Shown here: piece by piece, positions 7,970 to 16,495 of the stretch
How the letters are laid out: every line of letters starts with the position of its first letter
Position numbering within the stretch: the stretch's first letter is position 1
From: Eubacterium minutum ATCC 700079
GTDB taxonomy: Bacteria > Bacillota > Clostridia > Peptostreptococcales > Anaerovoracaceae
Assembly: GCA_003433295.1 (NCBI GenBank)
Contig: CP016202.1
Coordinates: forward strand, 950,104 to 988,760
DNA length: 38,657 nt
Direction: 5' to 3'
Translations under genes and position numbers: made by a program
Notes under the pieces: model-generated
The model's database searches: none
What the model saw: only the letters and a program-made list of their open reading frames with translations
Told to the model about the DNA's origin: nothing

Positions 7970-10009
7970 CTAACCCTGAAGTTCCATCCACCTGTCGTAC
8001 GTGGTTTCAAGGGTGGCTTCCTTTTCTTTCACTTCTTTGTCCAGCTCCACAAGTTTCAACGGTTCCGACAAATTTTCCGGTTTGCACATCTCCTCTTTAA
8101 GCAATTCTATCTCATTCTCAAGTTTTGCGATCTCATCTTCCAGACGTGCTTTTTCCCGCTCGATGCGACGCCGTTCGGTTTCGATTTTTTTCTTAAGGAT
8201 CCTCTCTTCCGCCGGGTTCATTGCGCCTGCTTTCCGGTTTTCGTCAGATGACCCTATGCTCGAAGCGTTCCTGTCGGGACCATTTCCCGTACCGGCGTCT
8301 GTTTCCGCACTCAACTTCTTTATATAGTCCCTGCCCGATTCTATGGACGCCCTCTTTTCTTCATAGTAGTCGTAGCCGCCGATGTATTCGGTTATTCCGC
8401 ACTTATCGAGTTCAAAGATTTTGGTCGCGATTTTATTGAGAAAATATCTGTCGTGAGAAACCGCGATCACAGTGCCCGGGTAATCCTGCAGAGCTTCCTC
8501 GAACACCTCTTTGGAATCTATGTCGAGGTGGTTTGTGGGCTCATCGAGAATCAGAACATTCGCTCCCGAAAGCATCAGTTTCAAAAGCGCAAGCCGCGCC
8601 TTTTCCCCGCCGGAAAGTGTATCGACCCGGTTGAACACGCGATCGGCGGCAAACAGAAAACGACCCAGCAGGCCCCTAACTTCACTGTCTTTATACTGTA
8701 CGTAAACATCGTGTATTTCTTCCATCAGGGTTTTATTGCCGTCCAGCAACTCCTGATGCTGGTCGTAGTAAGCAAATTCCACCCGGTGTCCACGTTCAAG
8801 GTACCCCGAATCAGGTTCAAGCGTACCCATTATAATCTTGAGCAGCGTCGTCTTCCCTGTTCCGTTGGATCCGACTATGCAGATTTTTTCGCCCCGCTTT
8901 ATGTCAAAATCGACTCCGCCGAACACTTCTTTTCTCTCCCGACCCGTGGTGAAGGATTTTGAAAGCCCCTCGGCAAACAAAACGTCGCCTCCGCTCTGAT
9001 AATCCTGACTGAATTTTATCTTCACTCCGGAACGCTCCGCCTGCGGTTTTTCCAGTCTTTCCAATGCATCAAGTCTTTTTTCCCGCGACGCCGCGCGCTT
9101 GGCGAGATGTTCCGTCCCGTGAGATTTGAATCGCCTGATCATCTCCTCTTGGCGTTTTATTTCCTCCTGCTGTTTGGCGTAGGCTTTCAGCTCACTTTCC
9201 CTCTGTTGCCTTCGTTTTGCAATGAACTGCGTATAGTTGCCCCTGTACATCTTGAGTTTCCTGTTTTCAATCTGAAAGATGTTCGTACACATGTTATCGA
9301 GGAAATACCGGTCGTGCGATACGAGAACGACCGTGCCCCTGTATGACTTAAGGAACTGTTCAAGCCATTTGAGCATTCCGATGTCGAGATGATTGGTCGG
9401 TTCGTCGAGCAGCAATATATCCGGGTGTTCCATCAAAAGACAGGCCAGCGCAAGCCTCGTGCGCTCGCCTCCGGAAAGCGTGGAAACCTCTTTCTCATAG
9501 TATTCTTCGCCGAATGCCATACTGCTCAAAATGCCTCTCATGCGGCTTTTATAGGAAAATCCGCCCTCGTCGTTATACTTGTCCTGAAGAACCGTAAGCC
9601 TGCGGAAAAGCCTGTCATATCCGGAATCCGACGTGCCTTTTTCACCGCTCTCTTTGCGAAACTCATCGCTTGCGCCGATTGCGGCTATCTCGTCGGAAAG
9701 CATATGTATTTCCTTTTCCATCTCTTCAAATTTGCCGTATATGTTTTCCACCTGCTGTATTACTGTCCCCTCAGGGTTAAACTCGTCCTTTTGACTCAAA
9801 TAACCGACGGTCACGCCTTTGGCAATAAAAAAACTGCCGGATTCGGCCGTATCCCGTCCGGTGAGTATGTTCATGAGAGTCGTCTTGCCCGCGCCGTTTG
9901 CTCCGACGATGCCGACCCGATCGCCTTCATTTATATGAAACGAAACCTTGTCCAGTATCATATCCGTCCCGTATGCTTTTGTTATTTCCGTTGCCGATAG
10001 TATAGTCAT
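7970..10009 (-). CDS. ABC-F family ATPase (YdiF/Uup-like)
   Basis: A 679-residue soluble protein with two ABC domains and no membrane segments, as in ABC-F translation factors that act at the ribosomal E site. Visible are the first Walker A GANGAGKT (36-43), a first LSGGERTRLALA signature, a DEPTNHLD Walker B block in each half, and a second Walker A GSNGTGKT. The inter-domain linker is charged (YAKQQEEIKRQEEMIRRF) and contains the SREKRLDALE element typical of YdiF-like members. A C-terminal coiled coil (about 600-675, rich in EIAKLENEIELLKEE) is present. Length and tail fit YdiF/Uup rather than a dedicated antibiotic-resistance ABC-F, but I cannot exclude that. The start has no good Shine-Dalgarno sequence, because the heptamer repeat at 10010-10183 reaches it directly. 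Confidence 0.9.
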   Translation of the reverse strand: MTILSATEITKAYGTDMILDKVSFHINEGDRVGIVGANGAGKTTLMNILTGRDTAESGSFFIAKGVTVGYLSQKDEFNPEGTVIQQVENIYGKFEEMEKEIHMLSDEIAAIGASDEFRKESGEKGTSDSGYDRLFRRLTVLQDKYNDEGGFSYKSRMRGILSSMAFGEEYYEKEVSTLSGGERTRLALACLLMEHPDILLLDEPTNHLDIGMLKWLEQFLKSYRGTVVLVSHDRYFLDNMCTNIFQIENRKLKMYRGNYTQFIAKRRQQRESELKAYAKQQEEIKRQEEMIRRFKSHGTEHLAKRAASREKRLDALERLEKPQAERSGVKIKFSQDYQSGGDVLFAEGLSKSFTTGRERKEVFGGVDFDIKRGEKICIVGSNGTGKTTLLKIIMGTLEPDSGYLERGHRVEFAYYDQHQELLDGNKTLMEEIHDVYVQYKDSEVRGLLGRFLFAADRVFNRVDTLSGGEKARLALLKLMLSGANVLILDEPTNHLDIDSKEVFEEALQDYPGTVIAVSHDRYFLNKIATKIFELDKCGITEYIGGYDYYEEKRASIESGRDYIKKLSAETDAGTGNGPDRNASSIGSSDENRKAGAMNPAEERILKKKIETERRRIEREKARLEDEIAKLENEIELLKEEMCKPENLSEPLKLVELDKEVKEKEATLETTYDRWMELQG

Positions 10010-10183
10010 AAAGTAAATTGTAAATCGTGTATTTCAAGCAGTAAATTATAAATCATGGGTTGTGAGTCACAAATTGTAAGTTGCAGGTCGCAAATAGCGC
10101 TGTGGGTCATAGATTGCAAGTTGCAGGTCGCAGATAGCAAGTTGTAAGTCATAGATCGCAAGTTGCAGGTCGCAAGACATGGA
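10010..10183. repeat. Degenerate heptanucleotide tandem repeat
   Basis: The whole spacer between tsaD and the ABC-F gene reads as consecutive 7-base units on the plus strand: GCAAGTT, GCAGGTC, GCAGATA, GCAAGTT, GTAAGTC, ATAGATC, GCAAGTT, GCAGGTC and so on, about two dozen units with one single-base slip. The period changes base content little, so the unit is conserved as purine/pyrimidine pattern more than as exact sequence. It abuts the ATG at 10009. A frame through it (repeated CNLQSMT-like motifs) is a by-product of the repeat, not a gene. Confidence 0.8.
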
Positions 10184-11200
10184 CTAAAACGGCAGATTCG
10201 CGTATGCGTCCAGAAGCAGGTCATCCGCCCCGTTCATCTTGTACCGGTAATATGCAGAAGAGGCTATCATCGCGGCGTTGTCCGTGCAAAGCACAGGGTC
10301 GGGCAGATACAAGTCTATCCCCTTATTGTCGCATTCCGCCTTTAACATCTCTCTCAGAAGCGAATTTGCCGCAACACCGCCCGATGCCGTGATCTTGTCT
10401 GTGCCGTACTTTTCCGCGGCAGCCATGGTCTTGTCCACAAGAACGTCCATCACCGCCTGTTGAAAAGCCGCGCACACGTCTTCTCTGCATATAACGTTGC
10501 CTCGCATCTTCTCCCTGCCCAAGTAGTTCAAAACCTGCGTTTTCAGTCCGCTGAAGCTGAAGTCAAAGCTTCCTTTTTCAAGACGGACACGTTTAAAGTC
10601 TACGGCTTCCGGATCACCGTCTTTGGCGGCTGCATCAATCTTAGGACCGCCGGGATACCCGAGTTGCATCACTCTTGCGACCTTGTCATACGCCTCTCCG
10701 ACCGCATCATCTTTCGTCTCTCCTATCACTTCGCACCTGTTGTAATCCGTAACATACACGAGATTGGTGTGTCCGCCGGACACCAGCAGAGTCAGAAACG
10801 GCGGTTCCAACTCTTTATATTGCAGGTACGCCGCACTGATGTGACCGTGCATATGATTGACTCCGACGAGCGGAATCCCCGTAGCAAAAGAAAGCGCCTT
10901 TGCCGTAGCGACGCCGATAACGAGCGCTCCTATAAGTCCCGGTCCGTTTGTGACTCCTATAAGATCGACTTCCTCAAGTTTCACTCCCGCCTCTTTGACG
11001 GCGAGTTCCAAAACCTCATTTATGTTCTGAAGATGATGGCGTGAAGCTATTTCCGGGACCACTCCGCCAAACTTGGTATGTATGTCTATCTGTGAGCTGA
11101 TCACGTTGGACAGCGCTTCTCTTCCGTCCGCGACCACAGCTACGGATGTTTCGTCACAGCTTGTTTCTATTCCCAAAGTGATAAATTTTCCGTTTTTCAT
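10184..11200 (-). CDS. tsaD: tRNA N6-threonylcarbamoyladenosine transferase TsaD
   Basis: A 338-residue TsaD (YgjD/Kae1 family). With TsaB and TsaE it transfers threonylcarbamoyl from the adenylate to A37 of ANN-decoding tRNAs. Motifs seen are ETSCDETS (12-19), the metal-binding NHMHGH (115-120, His116 and His120 as expected ligands), VSGGHT and ASGGVAANS, and CTDNAAMIA near the C-terminus. The length is normal. Its ATG directly follows the TGA of rimI. tsaE, tsaB, rimI and tsaD are consecutive and in the same direction, a common Firmicute arrangement, so they probably share a transcript. Confidence 0.97.
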   Translation of the reverse strand: MKNGKFITLGIETSCDETSVAVVADGREALSNVISSQIDIHTKFGGVVPEIASRHHLQNINEVLELAVKEAGVKLEEVDLIGVTNGPGLIGALVIGVATAKALSFATGIPLVGVNHMHGHISAAYLQYKELEPPFLTLLVSGGHTNLVYVTDYNRCEVIGETKDDAVGEAYDKVARVMQLGYPGGPKIDAAAKDGDPEAVDFKRVRLEKGSFDFSFSGLKTQVLNYLGREKMRGNVICREDVCAAFQQAVMDVLVDKTMAAAEKYGTDKITASGGVAANSLLREMLKAECDNKGIDLYLPDPVLCTDNAAMIASSAYYRYKMNGADDLLLDAYANLPF

Positions 11201-11644
11201 TCAGGACTCTCCCGTTCGCCACATTATTACAGCGTCTTCCCCGTTGTCCTCATAATATCCGGAGCGGATTCCCGCAGATTTGAATCCGAATTTTTCATAG
11301 AGTTTTATCGCCGCCTCGTTGCCTGCACGCACCTCCAACGTGTGTCCCACAAGCCCGTGCCTATCAGTCGTATAGAGCATCGCGGCCAGCAGAATTGAGG
11401 CTACGCCCTGCCGTCTGTACCCCGGCATGACCGCAACGTTGTTTATATGTCCCTCATCCGCGACTTCCCACATTCCGGCATAACCTGTGATATTGCCGTC
11501 CGTCTCCGAGACAAAATACTGTGCCCGCGGATTTTCCGTTATATCGGTAATCAGGGATTCCCTTGACCATGGTACGGAAAAACAGACCTTTTCTATCGCA
11601 ACGATTCCGTCAATGTCCGCTCTGTCCGCTTTTCTGATCTTCAT
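11201..11644 (-). CDS. rimI: Ribosomal protein S18-alanine N-acetyltransferase RimI
   Basis: A 147-residue GNAT acetyltransferase. The acetyl-CoA loop is RRQGVAS (about 82-88), preceded by NVAVMPGYR, and the C-terminal part carries AIKLYEKFGFKSAGIRSGYY, typical of RimI. It would acetylate protein N-termini, by family S18. AGAGGA lies about 8 bases before the ATG. It sits between tsaB and tsaD, where rimI is often found. The specific target is inferred from context; other GNAT N-terminal acetyltransferases look similar. Confidence 0.9.
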   Translation of the reverse strand: MKIRKADRADIDGIVAIEKVCFSVPWSRESLITDITENPRAQYFVSETDGNITGYAGMWEVADEGHINNVAVMPGYRRQGVASILLAAMLYTTDRHGLVGHTLEVRAGNEAAIKLYEKFGFKSAGIRSGYYEDNGEDAVIMWRTGES

Positions 11645-11747
11645 CTTCTTTTCCTCTTGCCTCAGGCCACGGATTTTCCGGCATTATCCGCCGGCGCCCG
11701 GCATGTTTCCGGAAAACACCTGCCCGCGGCCACCGGACTTCACAAAG

Positions 11748-12527
11748 TTAATTGTGACCGTTCATCAGGTTCGCCATCTTTTTCTCACGCAGTCTTGTCA
11801 GCGTGCCGTCCTTTAACTTCTGTTCGGCCTCGGTTTCCCTCATATAATCAGGCTGTAAATCCCGGAAGTCGCATTCTTCGCCACGCTCCCGCATGCCGAT
11901 TGCATGCCTTACGACCATGCCCGCCGTAGGGAGAAGCTCTCTTTCATTCGCAAATTTACGCCCTCTCAAAAGATGTGCAAATCTCTCGTCTTTCAGATAT
12001 GCCGTGACTCCGTCGCCATAAAACGTGATACTGTCATCCGTTCCGGAATGCACGCCATTCCCGCGGCTCCCGCGGATTCCGTCTACGGCCGACGTGACAT
12101 CATCGAGCATGTATGCGCCCGGGGCAAGGATCTCCTCTCCATGACTTCCGTATACCGCACCGTACACCTGACCTCTTCTGGCATTGACTATCACCGCGCA
12201 GCCGCTTTTTCCGTCACACTTTTCCCTGAACATTTCCAAACTCGGAACGGCAAAACAAGTTATATTCAGCGCCTGCGCAACGGCTCTGGCGGATGAAACT
12301 CCAATCCTTATCCCGGTATATGATCCGGGTCCCACGGATACCGCGACTCCGCTCAGGTCTGACGGTCCAACTCCCCGCTCCCGCAACAATTGTGAGGCAA
12401 GTTCCGTGATATTCCTCAAATGTCCCATAGGCTCTTCGGTCGATTTTTCTCTAATCTCTCGTGTTTCAAGGTTGCACAAAGCGACAGAGCCTCTCGCTCC
12501 CGTGGTTTCAAAGCCTAAAATGTACAT
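11748..12527 (-). CDS. tsaB: tRNA threonylcarbamoyladenosine biosynthesis protein TsaB
   Basis: A 259-residue TsaB, the inactive TsaD paralogue that dimerises with TsaD in the t6A complex. Seen are an ASKHA-type N-terminus (GFETTGARGSVAL), VSVGPGSYTGIRIG (about 67-80) and VNARRGQVYGAVY. The C-terminal third (after about 180) is lysine- and glutamate-rich and variable, as in the family. It overlaps the end of tsaE by 13 bases. About 100 bases separate it from rimI; that gap contains GC-rich inverted repeats (TTTTCCGG and CCGGAAAA) but no gene. Confidence 0.95.
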   Translation of the reverse strand: MYILGFETTGARGSVALCNLETREIREKSTEEPMGHLRNITELASQLLRERGVGPSDLSGVAVSVGPGSYTGIRIGVSSARAVAQALNITCFAVPSLEMFREKCDGKSGCAVIVNARRGQVYGAVYGSHGEEILAPGAYMLDDVTSAVDGIRGSRGNGVHSGTDDSITFYGDGVTAYLKDERFAHLLRGRKFANERELLPTAGMVVRHAIGMRERGEECDFRDLQPDYMRETEAEQKLKDGTLTRLREKKMANLMNGHN

Positions 12528-12958
12528 CTGTATATGCGTTCTCCTTCATTTTCTCCGTACTCAAGCAAAATCAGTTTCGTATCGTCCGGCAATATCTCCG
12601 CGATCTTATCCGCCCATTCAATGACGCATATCCCCCCGGCGTCAAAGTATTCCTCTCCCCCGATTTCGATAAGTTCCCCGCCGTTCTCAAGTCTGTAAAC
12701 GTCAAAGTGAAACAGAGGAAGTCTGCCCGAGTTGTATTCCTTTACAATCGTAAATGTCGGACTGGTTACGGTTTCCGAAATATCAAGTCCCGCGGCAATC
12801 GCCTTGGTCAGTGTCGTCTTTCCCGTACCGAGTTCTCCCACGAGTGCGAGAACATCTCCTCTTTCCAGAGTTTTTCCGAGCCCCTTTCCAAATTCCACCG
12901 CCTCTTTCTCCGAGCTTATTTTAATCTCTCTCATACTCATTTCGCTTCTTGCTTCCAT
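12515..12958 (-). CDS. tsaE: tRNA threonylcarbamoyladenosine biosynthesis ATPase TsaE
   Basis: A P-loop ATPase of up to 147 residues required for t6A synthesis with TsaB and TsaD. Walker A is GELGTGKTT (41-49), followed by TSPTFTIV and the HFDVYRLE motif, all characteristic of TsaE. The start is uncertain. The ATG at 12958 has no visible ribosome site, and in-frame ATGs at 12940 and 12934 would give the more usual beginning MREIKIS. All three overlap the end of ribU (stop at 12921), so translation is probably coupled to it. Confidence 0.94.
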   Translation of the reverse strand: MEARSEMSMREIKISSEKEAVEFGKGLGKTLERGDVLALVGELGTGKTTLTKAIAAGLDISETVTSPTFTIVKEYNSGRLPLFHFDVYRLENGGELIEIGGEEYFDAGGICVIEWADKIAEILPDDTKLILLEYGENEGERIYRCTF

Positions 12959-13490
12959 GGATTATATTTGAGATCTTTTTATAAATCAGGAACGTCACGA
13001 TCGAGTTGACTCCCGCCTTGCTCAGGTTAAAAGGCAGAATTGCCGGAAGCACGAGTTTCGCCACGGCCTCTCTGGTCATTCCGTAGAAGATCGGATCCAA
13101 TACGTAATTTGCCACGCACATAACCACAGCCATGCCAACCGTACCGCATGCCAGTCCGATCACCGCCGTCTTTCTGCTCTTATTTCTGTGGTATATGATT
13201 CCCGCGATCACCGCGAAGGTTCCCGTCGCTATCACGTGCATGGTAAATCCCATCCACGTATCCTGCCCCAACACAAAAGCCTGAACAAAGGCCGCCAAAA
13301 CAGTGACTATTATCCCCGGCACAGGGCCGAATGCGAATGTCGCTATCAAAACGGGGACGTCCGCCAACTCATATTTGAACGCCGGAAACAGCGGAAACGG
13401 CAAATATATGAAGACCAGCATGCACGAAATTGCCGTAAGCATTGCGACGGTGGTCATCTCTGTTCTTTTTCTTCTCTTTTCTTCTCTCAT
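12921..13490 (-). CDS. ribU: ECF transporter S component, riboflavin-type (RibU-like)
   Basis: A 189-residue membrane protein with five to six hydrophobic segments and basic ends. The pattern FPLFPAFKYELADVPVLI (about 33-50) followed by FGPVPG, and ILPFNLSKAG near 160, recalls RibU/FmnP substrate-binding subunits, which bind riboflavin and work with a shared EcfA/A'/T module located elsewhere. An AGAGGAAT ribosome site lies very close to the ATG. No FMN riboswitch is visible in the 69-base gap upstream, so regulation by flavin at this site is not supported. Riboflavin specificity is by similarity only; another vitamin is possible. Confidence 0.75.
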   Translation of the reverse strand: MREEKRRKRTEMTTVAMLTAISCMLVFIYLPFPLFPAFKYELADVPVLIATFAFGPVPGIIVTVLAAFVQAFVLGQDTWMGFTMHVIATGTFAVIAGIIYHRNKSRKTAVIGLACGTVGMAVVMCVANYVLDPIFYGMTREAVAKLVLPAILPFNLSKAGVNSIVTFLIYKKISNIIHGSKKRNEYERD

Positions 13491-13559
13491 ATTCCTCTCG
13501 ATTATCTTTCGACGGCAAATCTTACGCGCCGCCGCTTCCCGCCATCCGGCGGAAAACGC

Positions 13560-14993
13560 CTATATCGTAAAATCGGCCTGCGTCAAACGATAAAGTGCTT
13601 TGGCGTATATGTCCGTCATCTTATTAAACCTGTCTATGGCAATCTTTTCATTTTTTTGATGCATTATGTCCGGGTCTCCCGGAAACAAGCCGCCGAAAGC
13701 CACTACATTGGGGCATGCTCTGGCATACGTGCCGCCCGCGCTTACGATAGGCTCGCTGTCCATGTCGCCCGTTTCCTCTATGTATACATCCATCAGGGTT
13801 TTTATAAGATTGCTGTCCGCATCAAAATATAAAGGTTCCATATCTACGTGTTTTACCACGCCTATTGCATATTTATCCAAAATCGGCTGCATGGCGTCGT
13901 ACACATCATCCGCGCTGAAACTCACCGGATACCGCACATTGACGTTCACCGAGATCGAATCCTTATCGTAGCTTATCAATCCGTTGTTAACGGAAAGTCT
14001 GCCCGATTTTTCATCCTCAAATCCGATGCCGAGTTCTTCTCCGTACATGTTGAATCCCACATGTCCGTTATAAAAATCTATAAACTCGTTTACATCTTCG
14101 TTGGCAAAATTTAGTCTTCCCAAAAAACTCATGAGAACCGAAATCGCATTCAAACCTTTTTCGGGTCTCGCTCCGTGGCACGCAACTCCGTCCGCAAGTA
14201 TTTCAAGCGACTTGCCTACCCCCTTTGTTTTCAGCTTATATCCCGTCTCCACCATGAAATCCGCAAGTTTTTCTCTTATTTTTTCATAAGCACCCTTCGC
14301 GTCGCTTCTGACAACCGCGCGTGCCTGCGAAGCGACCATATTGACCGCCTCGCCTCCGGAAAGTTTACCCAACTGCAGTCCCGCCGCATTGCCCTTTGTG
14401 AGTTTTTTTGCAAGTTCAAACACCATTATTCCTTTTTCGCCGTTAATAACGGGGAAATCAGCGTCCGGTGTTATTCCGAAGTCGGGAGTTTCCACCTTGT
14501 CAAAGTAGTAATCCATGCCTTCCCATTCGGTTTCCTCATCAAGTCCCAGTATCAGGCGTATCTTCCTGTGCGGCTTATATCCAGCGTCTTTCAGCGCTTT
14601 CATCGCATATAAAGAGGCTATCACAGGCCCCTTGTCATCGGTCGTTCCTCTTCCTATGATATAACCGTCCTCTTCTTCCGCGCCGTAGGGATCGCTGTCC
14701 CATCCGTCGCCTGCGGGAACAACGTCAAGATGCCCCATCACTCCGACAGTTTCTTCCCCCTCGCCAAAGTCTATGTGACCTCCGTAGTTGTCTATATTTT
14801 CAACGGAAAAGCCCATCTCTTCGCCTTTGGCAAGCATGTATTCAAAAACTCTCTGTACACCCTCTCCGAACGGATATATCTGCGAATCCTCACCCTCAAC
14901 GGCGGACGATCTGTCACTCCTTATCCTTATCAACTCTTTCAGTGTTTCAATAGCGGGTCCACGGTTAGCCTCTATGTACTTCTGTAAATCCAT
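13560..14993 (-). CDS. pepV: Dipeptidase PepV (Sapep family, M20)
   Basis: A 477-residue M20 metallopeptidase that would cleave dipeptides in the cytoplasm. Metal-site motifs are GHLDVVPAGDGW (His88), GTTDDKGP (Asp119/120) and LDEETEWEGM (Glu153/154), followed by the large lid domain and a late ARACPNVVAFG block. Length and motifs fit PepV. GGAG lies 5 bases before the ATG. It starts 11 bases after the stop of the NFU-type gene and runs toward ribU, so it may be part of the same transcript. Confidence 0.92.
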   Translation of the reverse strand: MDLQKYIEANRGPAIETLKELIRIRSDRSSAVEGEDSQIYPFGEGVQRVFEYMLAKGEEMGFSVENIDNYGGHIDFGEGEETVGVMGHLDVVPAGDGWDSDPYGAEEEDGYIIGRGTTDDKGPVIASLYAMKALKDAGYKPHRKIRLILGLDEETEWEGMDYYFDKVETPDFGITPDADFPVINGEKGIMVFELAKKLTKGNAAGLQLGKLSGGEAVNMVASQARAVVRSDAKGAYEKIREKLADFMVETGYKLKTKGVGKSLEILADGVACHGARPEKGLNAISVLMSFLGRLNFANEDVNEFIDFYNGHVGFNMYGEELGIGFEDEKSGRLSVNNGLISYDKDSISVNVNVRYPVSFSADDVYDAMQPILDKYAIGVVKHVDMEPLYFDADSNLIKTLMDVYIEETGDMDSEPIVSAGGTYARACPNVVAFGGLFPGDPDIMHQKNEKIAIDRFNKMTDIYAKALYRLTQADFTI

Positions 14994-15004
14994 TCACACT
15001 CCAA

Positions 15005-15229
15005 TCAATCCACCGCTACGACGCCTCTGATTTCCGGCACAGTCTCCGAAAGAATCTGTTCAACAATCCCCTTCAATGTCATCCTTGCTCCGGGGCATCC
15101 CGCACAGTGTCCTGTCAGTCTCACTTTTACGATATTTCCCGGTGTGATCTCCACAAGTTCAATACTTCCGCCATCCTGTGCAAGCACCTTCTTTATTTCT
15201 TCAAGTGCCGCGTTTACTCTTGTTTCCAT
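15005..15229 (-). CDS. NifU C-terminal (NFU) domain protein
   Basis: A 74-residue stand-alone NFU domain that would carry or transfer Fe-S clusters. The two cluster ligands are Cys42 and Cys45 in GHCAGCPGA, followed by the helix MTLKGIVEQIL. There is no N-terminal scaffold domain. GGAGG lies 7 bases before the ATG. It stands between dusB and pepV with no other Fe-S gene nearby, so its client is not indicated by context. Confidence 0.92.
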   Translation of the reverse strand: METRVNAALEEIKKVLAQDGGSIELVEITPGNIVKVRLTGHCAGCPGARMTLKGIVEQILSETVPEIRGVVAVD

Positions 15230-15308
15230 CTAATTTCCTCCAATGTGTATTTTTAAACCATGCAATGTCCGGACAATTTCCGGCAGCCATCAAAATTTGT
15301 GTCAATCG

Positions 15309-15388
15309 CTGCTCGTCACGACTACTTTTTAACTACTGCTCGTCACGACTACTTTTCAACTACTGCTTTTCGACGACCGCTTTTCGTC
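15309..15388. repeat. 27-bp direct repeat, three copies
   Basis: Two copies of a 27-base unit (15309-15335 and 15336-15362, containing CTGCTCGTCACGACTACTTT) differ by one base. A third, degenerate copy (15363-15388) keeps CTGCTTTTCGACGAC. They lie in the 234-base spacer between dusB and the NFU gene. I see no promoter or terminator there with confidence. Confidence 0.8.
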
Positions 15389-15463
15389 CTGTTTACATGC
15401 AGTGATGTCTTCGTTAATGCGGTTGAATCGCAAAAACCGCTCCGCCCGCTATTATACCATATT

Positions 15464-16489
15464 TCAGATAGAAAACATATATTCACAAATAGCCTCCCGC
15501 AGCTCCGCAACATCCGTGATTGCGTTTACGGTACGTCTGAACCCGGCGCTTCCTGCCAGTCCCTTGACGTACCAGCCGCAGATCTTGCGCATTTCCCTTA
15601 CCGCAACGTACTCGCCCTTTATCTCGACTATGTCGTCGAGCAGGCGCAACATCATCTCGCCTTTCTCGTTGATCGTCGGTGGCGGCGGCAACTCCTCACC
15701 GTTCCACGCACATTTTAAATCTCTGAAAATCCACGGATTGCCCAGCGCGCCGCGCCCTATCATCACAAAGTCGCAGTTCGTTTCTTCCAGCATCTCCATC
15801 GCCGTGGCGATATCAACGACATCTCCGTTTCCGATGACCGGTATGCGCAACGCTTTTTTTACTTCGGCTATGGTTTTTTTATCCACCGTCCCCGAATAAA
15901 ATTGCGCTCTGGTTCTTCCGTGAACCGCAACGGCGGAGGCTCCGCCCTCCTGCACCGCGAGCGCCGCCTCAACCGCATTGTTTTCATCCGCCGCAAAACC
16001 TGTTCTTATCTTCGCGGTTACGGGTCTGTCGGTATTCTGAACCGCCGCGCGAACCAGTTTTTCCATCAGTCCGGGATCTTTAAGAAGAGCCGAACCCTCT
16101 CCGTTCTTGACTATCTTAGGTACGGGACAGCCCATATTTATGTCGAGCAAAACGTGTTTTCTGTCGTTCAACCTGTCCGTCGCATAAGCTATCATGTCAG
16201 GTTCATGTCCGAATATCTGGTATGCCGTATTGCTCTCGTCCTCATAGCGGAACAGCAGTTTCTCCGTATTCTTATCGTTGTAATACATGCCCTTGGCGCT
16301 CACCATCTCCGAATACGTCAAAGACGCCCCCATCTGCCGATTGATTCGGCGCATGGGAGCGTCGGTTATACCCGCAAGAGGGGCGAGAACGAACGGATTG
16401 TCCAACTTGAGATTTCCTATATTTCCAATTCGCCCCTCACTCCTTATTGTTTCCACTCGACTTTGCTTAATCTGCTTATTGCTTCTCAT
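15464..16489 (-). CDS. dusB: tRNA-dihydrouridine synthase (DusB type)
   Basis: A 341-residue FMN-dependent tRNA-dihydrouridine synthase. The core begins with NPFVLAPLAGITDAPMR (31-47). It continues with the catalytic Cys121 in DINMGCPVPKI, TAKIRTGF, VHGRTRAQFYSG and GNGDV plus IGRGALGNPWIF for phosphate binding. It carries about 20 extra N-terminal residues before the usual DusB start and no internal Met to replace them. The ribosome site at the first ATG is weak. It follows coaX by 6 bases, and the ftsH-coaX-dusB proximity is common in Firmicutes. Confidence 0.95.
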   Translation of the reverse strand: MRSNKQIKQSRVETIRSEGRIGNIGNLKLDNPFVLAPLAGITDAPMRRINRQMGASLTYSEMVSAKGMYYNDKNTEKLLFRYEDESNTAYQIFGHEPDMIAYATDRLNDRKHVLLDINMGCPVPKIVKNGEGSALLKDPGLMEKLVRAAVQNTDRPVTAKIRTGFAADENNAVEAALAVQEGGASAVAVHGRTRAQFYSGTVDKKTIAEVKKALRIPVIGNGDVVDIATAMEMLEETNCDFVMIGRGALGNPWIFRDLKCAWNGEELPPPPTINEKGEMMLRLLDDIVEIKGEYVAVREMRKICGWYVKGLAGSAGFRRTVNAITDVAELREAICEYMFSI

Positions 16490-16495
16490 GTCACT

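Noticed and set aside
10006-10224. 72-codon frame with repeated CNLQSMT-like motifs
   Set aside because: The protein repeats simply reflect the heptamer DNA repeat read in one frame, and it overlaps the end of tsaD.
13491-13559. FMN riboswitch before ribU
   Set aside because: Only 69 bases separate ribU from pepV and no conserved RFN element is visible.
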